From a virus, in the IMG/VR virus record IMGVR_UViG_3300024999_000073, positions 1 to 64,000 of that record: 64,000 bases of DNA; one strand, written 5' to 3'. The notes beneath the pieces were generated by a model. That model worked only from the letters and a program-made list of their open reading frames with translations, ran no database searches and was not told where the DNA came from. Numbering within the stretch: the stretch's first letter is position 1; every line of letters starts with the position of its first letter. Position numbers and translations under genes: made by a program. This document shows positions 19,050-27,053 of the stretch, piece after piece.

Positions 19050-19873
19050 CTCAGCTAAGCTATTTTTGGGATGGCAGTACGATTGGCGACGCCGCTCTGG
19101 CCCCATACAATATAGAAGACATCCATGCCCTGTTAGATATATTGTTTATGTCAGATAATACGCGCGAGGGAGTAATCGGCGGGTATCTCAATATGTTGGC
19201 CGTCACCAACACAGGCGGCCTGAATATGCAAGTAGACACCGGTGCAGCTTTAATCAAAGGATATTTCTATACCAATGACGCTGCTAAAGCATCAGCAGTA
19301 GTCATGCCAGGTGCGGGCTATAATTATTATACTTATGTATTGCGTTTGGACGTTGCCGCCCAAACTATTAGAGCAGTGGCGCTGGGGCCGAGTGCAAGTG
19401 GGTATCCTACAGTGACACAAACCGCGGCTACATGGGAGATAGAACTTGCCAGGGTGCGAGTAGACAATATTGGAACTGTATCAGTCACAGACCGACGTAT
19501 CCTACAACGCTGCAATGGGTATCAAACGATAAAACTGAGAGCGCGACAAGGTGGTAGCTCTGAAACAGCATATCTGGGAGGGTCGAACAATTATGAGCCA
19601 AGCAAAGGTTGGCTGCTGATGGGTCTCAGCTATTTCTACTTTGGAGGGCCTGGCGCGCAATCTGGTGGAACACCACTGTCACAATATTACACCGGAGAGC
19701 TTCCGAGTGGAAGCCTCATCACTATTATCGGCCAGGCGCGTACTACAGATGACAATATCTGCACTTATATTGAACCTTTCTGGCAATGGTTGATATGGGT
19801 TGACGCAACAGGCGCTCTGCATAATGGTTTCTATATGCACTGGATTTGTGTTGGCATTTCTTGGGGGTATTGA
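19046..19873 (+). CDS. Baseplate/receptor-binding protein, paralog 3 with different C-terminus
   Basis: 275 aa starting MTQLSYFWDG at the ATGA overlap with paralog 2; an upstream in-frame start would overlap that gene by 79 nt. The first ~150 residues match paralogs 1 and 2 (SYFWDGSTIGDAALAPYN, YVLRLDVAAQTIRAVALG). The C-terminal ~110 residues differ and lack the GVAKWTG lectin opening but stay beta- and tryptophan-rich. A domain swap on a common anchor is likely. Its stop overlaps the next ATG by one base. Confidence 0.65.
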   Translation: MTQLSYFWDGSTIGDAALAPYNIEDIHALLDILFMSDNTREGVIGGYLNMLAVTNTGGLNMQVDTGAALIKGYFYTNDAAKASAVVMPGAGYNYYTYVLRLDVAAQTIRAVALGPSASGYPTVTQTAATWEIELARVRVDNIGTVSVTDRRILQRCNGYQTIKLRARQGGSSETAYLGGSNNYEPSKGWLLMGLSYFYFGGPGAQSGGTPLSQYYTGELPSGSLITIIGQARTTDDNICTYIEPFWQWLIWVDATGALHNGFYMHWICVGISWGY

Positions 19874-21021
19874 TGACTGCTTCAATAGCCGCCAGATATA
19901 ACTTTGTTCTCAAAGACCAGGCGGGCGCATCGCTTGCTTTGTTCGATAACTTTAGCAGCCTCAATTTCGTGCGCGCAGTCGATGACATCGGGCAATTCCA
20001 GATCGCATTTGCAGACAATAGCGACAGCAGATTTGACCTTTTTGCCAAAGATTGCCTGAGCGAGATATGGAGAACAGTCCCAGGAGTAGGTCTTGATTGG
20101 TATTGTGAGTTTCGGGGATTTGTAAGACGTATTCGCAGGGAAACCGAAGAAACAGGGCACAAAATATTCCAGGTATCTGGATATGATTACAATCATCTTC
20201 TCCAAAGGAGACAAATAGCCTATCGCCAGGGAACGACAAGAGCAGAGAAGGACAACTATATCGAAGACATCATGAAACAATACGTCGACGAGAATTGTGG
20301 CCCTGGTGCTAACCACGCATCAAGGATCCGCAATGGCGTCTTTACCAATTTCTCAATAGAAGCAATCAGCGCCTTACATACACAGACTGCCAACTGGAAG
20401 GGCGACAGATCATTTCAACAGGTATTGTCAATTCTACAAGAGCTATCAAAGTTCAGCTTAACAACTGTACCAGCTTCCAGGTCTATGGATTTTGGAGTCG
20501 AAGATAACGGCGCAGGCGCTTTCATCTTCAGGACATATATAGACCAGATGGGCGACGATAGGACAGCAGACTCGCTCACTGCAACTCCAGCAATCTTCTC
20601 CGTAGAACTCGGCAACCTTGCCAATATCGAACATGACCAGGATGGCTCCAAAGAGGCCAATGCAATGATCGTATTAGGCAAAGGGGAAAGGTCAACACGT
20701 AAGGTAATCTGCCGGGAAGACGCAACCGCGGGTGCATTATCGCCGTGGAACGATATAGAGACCATTGTCTCGGCCTCGTTGAACGAGTTTGAATATCAGT
20801 TGAATAACGCAGGAGATGCCGCCCTGCAGGAGCATGGCGCAATTGACTTATTTGCCGGAAAACCATTGCAGACTCCATCGACTCTATATGGATTACATTA
20901 CTTCCTCGGAGACATCATCACTATCCAACACGCAGGGATAGTTAGAGACAAGAAAATCAACAAGGTTTCTATATCGCTGGATGAAAAGGGTGATAAGATA
21001 GACATAGATTTCGAGGATTAG
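19873..21021 (+). CDS. Siphovirus ReqiPepy6 Gp37-like tail protein
   Basis: 382 aa from ATG 19873 in a TGATG junction. Motifs resemble the Gp37-like family of tail proteins: NFVLKDQAGASLALFDNF, IGQFQIAF, DWYCEFRGFVRRIRRETEE, FQVSGYDYNHLLQRR and a C-terminal LHYFLGDIITIQ. This family, related to the tail-associated hub/Tal N-terminal domain, sits at the tail tip. Position after distal-tail and baseplate genes agrees. No peptidase motif visible. Confidence 0.7.
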   Translation: MTASIAARYNFVLKDQAGASLALFDNFSSLNFVRAVDDIGQFQIAFADNSDSRFDLFAKDCLSEIWRTVPGVGLDWYCEFRGFVRRIRRETEETGHKIFQVSGYDYNHLLQRRQIAYRQGTTRAEKDNYIEDIMKQYVDENCGPGANHASRIRNGVFTNFSIEAISALHTQTANWKGDRSFQQVLSILQELSKFSLTTVPASRSMDFGVEDNGAGAFIFRTYIDQMGDDRTADSLTATPAIFSVELGNLANIEHDQDGSKEANAMIVLGKGERSTRKVICREDATAGALSPWNDIETIVSASLNEFEYQLNNAGDAALQEHGAIDLFAGKPLQTPSTLYGLHYFLGDIITIQHAGIVRDKKINKVSISLDEKGDKIDIDFED

Positions 21022-21031
21022 CAGGCAGATT

Positions 21032-22750
21032 ATGACACCAATTAGCAGCGATATTATCGAAGAAGTTGCGCGAGCAATATCTCATCTTTCTGATCGGATC
21101 CGCAATCTGGAATCTCAACAGACGCTCACCCCGGTAAGATATACCGTTTGGGGAGAAGGCTGGCTCACGACTAACACAGCCATTGGTGTAACAACTGTAA
21201 CACTTTCAACACTTCCTCAAGGAATGGAGGCGCGCACCTTTTATATTATGATCGATGTCGGAACAAACGATTGTGAAGTCAGGAAAGTAGAAACCATATC
21301 TGATACTACAGTAACATTCGAGGCTACATTACAATATACTCACCTGGAAGGGGACCCTGTTAAATTCATCGATGCCGCCTGGCTAAATGTAAAAGATTTC
21401 GGCGCGGTCGGGAACTCCGCCGTAAATGATGCTACGCCATTCCAGCGCGCTCTAAATCAAGTCCAGTACATCGCCACCACGTCGAACAATAACACCGCCG
21501 TAGTCTACATACCATCCGGCTTCTACAAAATAACAACAGAACTGGCTGTCTACAACAATACCTCCATTATAGGCGACGGTTATGGAGTGCCAATCATCAA
21601 GAACCAGGCCGCCAGTGGGTCATACTTATTCAACTTCGGGACGGCAGCAGGCACTAGAATTAATATTACCATCAGAAATTGCGCTCTACAGGGAAATGGC
21701 AATGGCAGTGGAACATACGGCATAAAAATGCGGAATAGCAGCGCCATCAATATTCGGGACTGCGTCTTCTCGGCATTCGACGGATATGCAATTAATGCAA
21801 GTTTCGCAGGAAATTCAAAAGCGCTGGTGCGTTGTTGCGAGTTCACAGGTATCTTTGGGGCATACGTTATCTACACTTTTATTGACAGGTTCACCTTTAT
21901 TGATAATCATATTATCTCCAACAGCAGTACCAGTAGTGCAATGCGCGTCTTAGGAGGCTACCACGTCACTATAGCCAATAATCACTTCGACACCAATAGC
22001 AATGCAAATTACGATTTGTATATCGTTGACGCCTATTATGTATCGATAACAGGCAATGTGTTTGACTCTGCCATAAGCTACGCAGTTCATATTGACGGAT
22101 GCGTTGGAGTTTCACTCGCTGGAAACACGTCAGTTAACCATACCGATTATGCCTATAGGATAATAACGACAACGGATGTAGTAATGGGAGGCAATTCTAT
22201 CGCGGAGCCGCAGAAAATTATTAGAACTGCGACTCCGAATAACGGTTTTATCAATTCTAATCGATGGGACAAATTCTTTAGTCCAGATGAATTTGGCAAC
22301 GTAAGTGGCATCCCGATGCTTGTACAATGGCTAGATGGAGGCTATGCGTGGTTGATGCCTCCCCTCGTAGATAGCTGGGTAGAGTTGTCTTATGCAATTC
22401 CATTTCGATTCGGGGATTATATACCCTGGAATTGGTGGATTTATTTTGCAATGGGTACTGGCGTGGGCGGGAACGTCAGACTAGTGCTCACGTCCAAGTT
22501 TTATCAAGATGGAGACAACATAGCATTTGGCGGCGATGTAATTCGTTATGATACCGTCCCTATATGGCCGGCTACACAGCTAAAAACTTTTCGTATGCAA
22601 ATGACACAATACAGCAATACAACCAATGGAGGGGCGGCGCAAGAATTGCATAGACTCAGGTTTGGGCGTCTTGGGAGTGATCCTTTAGACACATGCAATG
22701 CCAATGATTTATATTTCCTGGGTATAAATATGACCAACCCTAACTCGTAA
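21032..22750 (+). CDS. Pectate-lyase-3-type beta-helix tailspike
   Basis: 572 aa, RBS GCAGG. A short N-terminal coiled coil (ISHLSDRIRNLESQQ) is followed at ~residue 118 by the hallmark entry of this fold, LNVKDFGAVGNSAVNDATPF, then VVYIPSGFYKITTEL and about ten beta-helix coils (ISNSSTSSAMRVLGGYHVT, IVDAYYVSITGNVFD). The C-terminal ~130 residues are a separate beta domain. Such proteins bind or cut polysaccharides on the host surface. It is the second beta-helix spike in the window and the last large structural gene before the holin-like pair. Confidence 0.8.
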   Translation: MTPISSDIIEEVARAISHLSDRIRNLESQQTLTPVRYTVWGEGWLTTNTAIGVTTVTLSTLPQGMEARTFYIMIDVGTNDCEVRKVETISDTTVTFEATLQYTHLEGDPVKFIDAAWLNVKDFGAVGNSAVNDATPFQRALNQVQYIATTSNNNTAVVYIPSGFYKITTELAVYNNTSIIGDGYGVPIIKNQAASGSYLFNFGTAAGTRINITIRNCALQGNGNGSGTYGIKMRNSSAINIRDCVFSAFDGYAINASFAGNSKALVRCCEFTGIFGAYVIYTFIDRFTFIDNHIISNSSTSSAMRVLGGYHVTIANNHFDTNSNANYDLYIVDAYYVSITGNVFDSAISYAVHIDGCVGVSLAGNTSVNHTDYAYRIITTTDVVMGGNSIAEPQKIIRTATPNNGFINSNRWDKFFSPDEFGNVSGIPMLVQWLDGGYAWLMPPLVDSWVELSYAIPFRFGDYIPWNWWIYFAMGTGVGGNVRLVLTSKFYQDGDNIAFGGDVIRYDTVPIWPATQLKTFRMQMTQYSNTTNGGAAQELHRLRFGRLGSDPLDTCNANDLYFLGINMTNPNS

Positions 22751-22768
22751 ATATTCACGGAATTGGAG

Positions 22769-22774
22769 TATAAT
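22769..22774 (+). promoter_or_regulatory. Possible -10 box before the holin-like genes
   Basis: TATAAT at 22769-22774, 28 nt before the ATG at 22803 and upstream of the AAGGAG ribosome site. The -35 is poor, so this could be a weak promoter or a late-factor-dependent one. Confidence 0.35.
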
Positions 22775-22802
22775 AACCTTACAAGAGTGAAAGGAGATCA
22801 AA

Positions 22803-23117
22803 ATGAACGAAATTGTGACTACAATAACTGCGATTACGGGGGCTGTATTGACAGTGTTGGCGTTCTTCGTACCAAAGTACGTCGACGCAGAGCCACGCGT
22901 CAAGGCGCTGGTTATGATCGGCGCCAATCTTCTGGTGTCCGCGGTGATCTTTGTCGCCGGTTGTTATGGGTTCTCCAAAGCTCTGGAATTGCCGGAAGTG
23001 GTCTGTTCTACCGAGGGCGCGCTGACACTGGTACGCATTTTCCTGACCATGATCGCTGCAAACCAGGTCACGTACGTGGCGACTCGAAAAGTCCTCGAAA
23101 AAAACAAAGTAACCTGA
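22803..23117 (+). CDS. Holin-like membrane protein
   Basis: 104 aa with RBS AAAGGAG. Two hydrophobic segments at ~residues 7-25 (TAITGAVLTVLAFFVP) and ~38-58 (ALVMIGANLLVSAVIFVAG), a possible third near 80-95, and a basic tail (TRKVLEKNK) fit a small phage holin. Position after the tail genes and before an XhlA-like gene supports lysis. No endolysin is visible in the window, so the partner enzyme may lie elsewhere. Confidence 0.6.
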   Translation: MNEIVTTITAITGAVLTVLAFFVPKYVDAEPRVKALVMIGANLLVSAVIFVAGCYGFSKALELPEVVCSTEGALTLVRIFLTMIAANQVTYVATRKVLEKNKVT

Positions 23118-23145
23118 TCTCATAACTAAATAGCTGGAGGGATGC

Positions 23146-23475
23146 ATGACGCCTACACAACCACCCTCAGATGGCAACGCCGTCGACAATCCTGGTGATG
23201 GCAATGTAACCATTGCTGTGGTAAAGAATGATCTATCACATCTGATAAGGATAGTCGAAGGATTCATTGCTGAACAGAAGTCCATCAATAAGAACCTAAA
23301 TGACTCCGCTCTAGATCATACAATAAAGATCGAAAGAATCAAGACCAGAGTTTCATTGGTGATCGGCGTAAGCGGATTCTTGTTTGCAGGCATCACCACG
23401 ATTTTGTTAGGTTTCTTCTGGCAACTCCTCACAAATCAAATTGCAATAGGAGCATCTCCGTCTCTAATTCCGTGA
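23146..23475 (+). CDS. XhlA-like membrane protein (holin accessory)
   Basis: 109 aa, RBS GGAGGG. A coiled-coil-like segment (LIRIVEGFIAEQKSINKNL) precedes a single C-terminal membrane helix (RVSLVIGVSGFLFAGITTI), the layout of XhlA/haemolysin-type phage proteins that assist holins. The stop TGA at 23473-23475 lies inside a copy of the dispersed GTGAACATTCGCA element, and the operon terminator follows at 23510. Confidence 0.6.
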   Translation: MTPTQPPSDGNAVDNPGDGNVTIAVVKNDLSHLIRIVEGFIAEQKSINKNLNDSALDHTIKIERIKTRVSLVIGVSGFLFAGITTILLGFFWQLLTNQIAIGASPSLIP

Positions 23476-23484
23476 ACATTCGCA
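23472..23484 (+). repeat. Dispersed 13-bp element, copy 1 (GTGAACATTCGCA)
   Basis: Exact consensus copy in the direction of transcription; its TGA is the stop codon of the XhlA-like gene. It lies 26 bp before the late-operon terminator. Confidence 0.85.
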
Positions 23485-23509
23485 GCATTCATACACTTCT
23501 CCTCGAAAA

Positions 23510-23545
23510 GAACCGCGGCCCCCACCCCTGGCCGCGGTTCTGATT
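23510..23545. terminator. Bidirectional terminator closing the tail/lysis operon
   Basis: Perfect 11-bp stem GAACCGCGGCC/GGCCGCGGTTC (23510-23520 with 23530-23540) and a 9-nt loop. It lies between converging genes. The T-tract is weak on both strands. Confidence 0.75.
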
Positions 23546-23562
23546 CCTGCTGAAATATATCT

Positions 23563-23820
23563 TTATGGGGACGGGGCAGGGTAAGGAGTAGGATTGTGAT
23601 TATATTCGGGCACGCTGATGAGCGGATCGCTTTCGGTTGGATACAAGAACGAGCATATAGCGGCGTTCTGTTCGGTCTTATGAGCGCAGAACAAAACGCC
23701 GAACTGATTCGCTCTTGAAGTTGTGGGGACTGTAGAGGCTGTATTCATAGCGTTGCTACAGGCAAGCCCAGCAATCAAGAGGATGAACAAAGCGCGGACA
23801 AAGTAGTGATCGAATTTCAT
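23563..23820 (-). CDS. Small secreted or lipoprotein-like protein
   Basis: 85 aa. N-terminal basic residue and hydrophobic stretch (VRALFILLIAGLACSNAM) form a signal peptide; GLAC is a non-ideal lipobox, so cleavage by either signal peptidase is possible. The mature part is short and proline-rich at the end (NPTPYPAPSP). RBS AAAGGA on the minus strand. It faces the holin-like genes across the terminator; a spanin-like role is possible but unproven. Confidence 0.55.
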   Translation of the reverse strand: MKFDHYFVRALFILLIAGLACSNAMNTASTVPTTSRANQFGVLFCAHKTEQNAAICSFLYPTESDPLISVPEYNHNPTPYPAPSP

Positions 23821-23864
23821 TGTGTATATTCCTTTCTAAGGACAGATTATCTACTTCCTCTCGA

Positions 23865-24497
23865 CTACTTCTGGCGGAACACACGTTTGACGTTCTTATA
23901 AGGCTTTCCACTCGCGCCAACTTCTTCTTTCCACTCGACCATGATGCCAGCCACGGAAGGCCCTTCGATAAGCAGTGGGGATTTCAGCATAGCCTCAGTC
24001 ACACCGAGGTCTGCATCAAAGAGCTTGACCACTATATCAGCCCCACGATGGTCTTTCAAAGGCCATTTGAAAGGGCCAATATAGAACTCAACGATGCCAT
24101 CGGGCTGAACTATCAGCTTCTTGAGAGGCATCGTACCGGCATCGCTGGCGTGAGAAGTCGCCTGCGGCTCATGGGGAGCTTCGCCTTCCGGGGCCGGGGG
24201 TTGAGTCGCAGCGAACGCGCTCGGTTCTCTCGGTGCGGCCGGGGGAGGCGTCTGCAATGCTGTGGTTGAGGGCTTGCCTTCGGACTTGACTGCAGTCATC
24301 TTGTATCGCTCGAAGGCGTACATGATCGTGCTTACCAGGGTATCAATGGCAGACTTAGGATTACTGCCCTGGATGCTGAATTTCACCCAAGCGCCGTTAG
24401 GTGAGAATAGGACGGTACTAAGCCAGGTAATCTCAGGCGTAGCGGGCGCTGTCTGCGACTCTTCTTCGCTGGGATTATCAGGGGGAATTCCAAACAT
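23865..24497 (-). CDS. Unknown protein with proline/alanine-rich linker
   Basis: 210 aa. Residues ~22-75 (ITWLSTVLFSPNGAWVKFSIQG, AIDTLVSTIMYAFERYKM) and ~125-210 (LKKLIVQPDGIVEFYIGPFKW to VEWKEEVGASGKPYKNVKRV) are two folded-looking parts joined by a linker rich in P, A and E (TPPPAAPREPSAFAATQPPA). No family recognised. It follows the RHH regulator by 3 nt and is probably co-transcribed with it. Confidence 0.65.
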   Translation of the reverse strand: MFGIPPDNPSEEESQTAPATPEITWLSTVLFSPNGAWVKFSIQGSNPKSAIDTLVSTIMYAFERYKMTAVKSEGKPSTTALQTPPPAAPREPSAFAATQPPAPEGEAPHEPQATSHASDAGTMPLKKLIVQPDGIVEFYIGPFKWPLKDHRGADIVVKLFDADLGVTEAMLKSPLLIEGPSVAGIMVEWKEEVGASGKPYKNVKRVFRQK

Positions 24498-24500
24498 GTT

Positions 24501-24677
24501 TTATTCTCCTTTCGAGGGATCAATGAGGCGCTTTTCGAGCGACTCCATATAAGAATACAGAGCCAGGCGGATCATGGCAGAAACGTTTAGGTTCAATTTC
24601 TGTGAAAGTTCACGCAATTTTAACACCTGCTCTTTGGTGATCGTGATCGAGATACGTTCATATACATTTTTATCCAT
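24501..24677 (-). CDS. Ribbon-helix-helix (CopG-like) regulator
   Basis: 58 aa from ATG at 24677 with RBS AGGAGA 7 nt upstream. The sequence has the RHH layout: strand RISITITKEQ, helix VLKLRELSQKLN and second helix VSAMIRLALYSYME. RHH dimers bind short palindromes through the strand. The gene leads a minus operon divergent from the RNA ligase, and the shared control region contains one copy of the dispersed 13-bp element, so autoregulation through that element is a reasonable but untested idea. Confidence 0.8.
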   Translation of the reverse strand: MDKNVYERISITITKEQVLKLRELSQKLNLNVSAMIRLALYSYMESLEKRLIDPSKGE

Positions 24678-24695
24678 AGATTTTCTCCTGGCCCG

Positions 24696-24701
24696 ATTAT
24701 A
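24696..24701 (-). promoter_or_regulatory. -10 box for the RHH operon
   Basis: Minus-strand TATAAT lies just upstream of the RHH ribosome site; the -35 is poor. Start of transcription would give a very short leader. Confidence 0.4.
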
Positions 24702-24730
24702 TCATTTAGTATGAGTGGATAAGAAGCAAT

Positions 24731-24808
24731 TTTAGGGGCTAGTTGTTATCTTGTGAACATTCGCATAATTGGAAACTGGCCCTTGCCCGGTTAAAAACTG
24801 CCCCTAAA
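24731..24808. promoter_or_regulatory. Divergent control region with inverted repeat
   Basis: TTTAGGGGC (24731-24739) and its complement GCCCCTAAA (24800-24808) flank the 13-bp element at 24753. The region separates the RHH gene from the RNA ligase and probably controls both. Confidence 0.5.
24753..24765 (+). repeat. Dispersed 13-bp element, copy 2 (GTGAACATTCGCA)
   Basis: Exact consensus copy in the divergent RHH/RNA-ligase intergenic region, 87 nt before the ligase start. Confidence 0.85.
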
Positions 24809-24851
24809 TCTGTGTTAGAATTGAACATGAGTTCAGAGAGAGAAAATCCCT

Positions 24852-25766
24852 ATGCTTCATAGTTATCCTTCAGTATATGCAATCGGCCATAAAGCAATCG
24901 AGGAAATATTTCTCGGTCCCGTATTAATCGAGGAGAAGATCGACGGGAGTCAATTTTCCTGGGGAATTATTGATGATGAATTGCAATGCCGTAGTAAGGG
25001 CAAGCAGTTTATTCTTGACGCGCCAGAGAAGATGTTCCAGCGTGCGGTTGACTTTGTACAGGAAATCGCACCAATGTTAAAACCTGATTGGGTTTACCGT
25101 GCCGAGTATCTACAGAAACCCCACCATAATACACTTGTCTATGATCGGGTCCCTGCACATAACCTGATTATCTATGACATCAACACTGGCCTGGAAGATT
25201 ACATGCCCTGGGAGAAGAAACGCGATGAAGCTGCGCGGCTGGGTCTAGAATGTGTGCCGTTTTTCTATCATGGCATAGTTCAGAACTTCGATATGTTCAA
25301 AGATTTTCTTGACCATGTTTCTTGCTTGGGTGGTACAAAGGTGGAAGGCATTGTAGTAAAAAATTATGCGCTTTTCACCGCCGAGAAGAAAGTCGCGATG
25401 GGGAAATACGTCTCCGAGTCTTTCAAAGAAATCCATACCGGGGAATGGCGCAAGGCCAACCCAACAAGCGGCGACATTGTAGATACGCTGATCGTAGCCT
25501 ATCGGACGCCTGCTCGTTGGCAAAAGGCCGTTCAACACTTGCGCGACGCTGGAAATCTGGAATGGTCTACACGCGATATTGGCAATCTTATCAAAGCCGT
25601 ACCAGAGGATGTTCTCAAAGAATGTGAGGATGAAATCAAACAGAGACTTTTTTCTCATTTCTGGCCTAAAATTAGACGCGGCATCACCGCAGGCCTGGCA
25701 AACTGGTATAAAGACGAATTGGCAAAATCTGCATTTGAATCTCACGATGAAAGTCCGAAACCGTGA
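24852..25766 (+). CDS. ATP-dependent RNA ligase, Rnl2-like
   Basis: 304 aa. Nucleotidyltransferase motifs are visible in order: motif I EEKIDGSQFSW with the adenylated lysine (~residue 28), motif III-like VYRAEYL (~87), motif IV VEGIVVKNY (~166) and motif V-like KVAMGKYV (~180). Residues ~200-300 form a helical C-terminal domain. Phage enzymes of this family reseal nicked RNA, classically to reverse host tRNA cleavage defences. It stands alone downstream of the divergent region and upstream of replication genes. Confidence 0.85.
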   Translation: MLHSYPSVYAIGHKAIEEIFLGPVLIEEKIDGSQFSWGIIDDELQCRSKGKQFILDAPEKMFQRAVDFVQEIAPMLKPDWVYRAEYLQKPHHNTLVYDRVPAHNLIIYDINTGLEDYMPWEKKRDEAARLGLECVPFFYHGIVQNFDMFKDFLDHVSCLGGTKVEGIVVKNYALFTAEKKVAMGKYVSESFKEIHTGEWRKANPTSGDIVDTLIVAYRTPARWQKAVQHLRDAGNLEWSTRDIGNLIKAVPEDVLKECEDEIKQRLFSHFWPKIRRGITAGLANWYKDELAKSAFESHDESPKP

Positions 25767-25919
25767 TATACTACCTCTGGTTGCCGCCCACAAAGAAAAC
25801 AATACCATTACTGTAGGAATCAGCCTCGTCGGATGGTGTTGTTTTTCCTGGGTGGCAATCTAGGAACATTAACTTCTACCGATGAGGCTTTTCCATTTCT
25901 GGAAGAAAGGTATATCACC

Positions 25920-27053
25920 ATGAAAGGCTACCCTATGAATAGCAACGCGGTCGTAGAAGCGTTCGGAAGAAGGTCAATCACAGGCAATGTGATTCCTATA
26001 GAGTGGTTCAAACATCTAAAGATGGATAGTGGTAAGCCGGATGTCAACGGCATGATGATCTTAGCGGACTTGGTTTACTGGTATAGACCCATCGAAGTCA
26101 GGGATGAAATCACGGGGGAAATATCCTGGCGCAAGAAATTTGCAGGGAAGATTCTACAACGAAATTATCCACAACTTCAAAAGTTTTTCGGGTTTACTCG
26201 CGATCAAATTTACTTTGCCTTACAGCGCCTCAGTAAATTGGGAGTGATAATGGTTTCTCTTGAGAACATTAAAGTCGACGGAAGATTTCTTGGAAACGTT
26301 ATGTATATCGAATTGAACCCCGAAAAGTTTGATGAAATCACTTATCCCCCCCCCTCTTCTAATGCACTAGAAGAGGGGTATGCTAGTGCATTAGAAGACC
26401 CTCTTCTACTCCAGTCGCATACATATACAGAGACTACTGTACAGAGACTCCAGGATACAGAGAATTCTATTAAAGAGCGCCCGCTTTTTCCAGAAAAAAC
26501 AGAACCAACAGCGGAAGAAATTCTAGGCGTAGAGGCTAAGCCGGTCCCGCCTCAACGACCTCCGCGTACAGCCGATGAAATCAAAGCTGAGGTTCGCGCA
26601 TCCGTTGAGAAATTTCAAGAGCGCAGTAACGGCAAGAGCGCATTAGAATGCCAGGTTCACGATTACAGCCAAACAATACCTGAGAACCTTCGCAACTTAT
26701 TCACCGCCTTCTGCCTGAAATTTGGGCGCTTGCCTCTCAAGAACGAAAAGATTTATTGGATCAATGAGCTGGGAAAGCAGAAGGCAATTGGGATCACACC
26801 ACAGTTGATCGAGGCTGCTTTCGAGCATTGTGATAAAGAGGGCATTTGCATAAAATCGCCAGCCAGTATCACCGCATTTGCAGAGAACATAAAACGTGTA
26901 AATGTTCACGCTGATACTCCTTACGCTGGTAAAACCGCCGATCAAGTCAAACGAGAGGCTATCATACATTATGGCGGGACATGGTCTGCGAGCCAACACA
27001 GGCTTATTCCTATTGCAGAATTAAAGGCCATGGGTAAGTGGAAAGATGACTGA
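25920..27053 (+). CDS. Replication initiator with winged-helix N-terminus
   Basis: 377 aa from ATG 25920 (AAAGG upstream). Residues ~15-130 (SITGNVIPIEWFKHLKM, ILADLVYWYRP, FFGFTRDQIYFALQRLSKLG) have the winged-helix pattern of phage replisome organisers. Residues ~145-250 are an acidic/proline linker, then a helical C-terminus. The gene overlaps a DnaC-like loader by 8 nt, the classic O/P-type pairing. The linker-coding DNA contains inverted and direct repeats resembling an origin, as in lambda O. Confidence 0.75.
   Translation: MKGYPMNSNAVVEAFGRRSITGNVIPIEWFKHLKMDSGKPDVNGMMILADLVYWYRPIEVRDEITGEISWRKKFAGKILQRNYPQLQKFFGFTRDQIYFALQRLSKLGVIMVSLENIKVDGRFLGNVMYIELNPEKFDEITYPPPSSNALEEGYASALEDPLLLQSHTYTETTVQRLQDTENSIKERPLFPEKTEPTAEEILGVEAKPVPPQRPPRTADEIKAEVRASVEKFQERSNGKSALECQVHDYSQTIPENLRNLFTAFCLKFGRLPLKNEKIYWINELGKQKAIGITPQLIEAAFEHCDKEGICIKSPASITAFAENIKRVNVHADTPYAGKTADQVKREAIIHYGGTWSASQHRLIPIAELKAMGKWKDD
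26351..26463. other. Candidate replication origin: inverted iterons and direct repeats
   Basis: Inside the initiator gene: a 16-bp perfect inverted pair TCTTCTAATGCACTAG (26355-26370) and CTAGTGCATTAGAAGA (26383-26398), nested CCCCTCTTCTA/TAGAAGAGGGG (26351-26361/26368-26378), and a fourth CTCTTCTA at 26401. Three direct TACAGAGA repeats follow at 26426, 26440 and 26456. Position in the initiator gene parallels lambda ori in O. Confidence 0.55.

Noticed and set aside
22763-23125. 120-aa plus-strand ORF over the holin gene
   Set aside because: Shadow frame of the holin-like gene, which has the better RBS and membrane helices.
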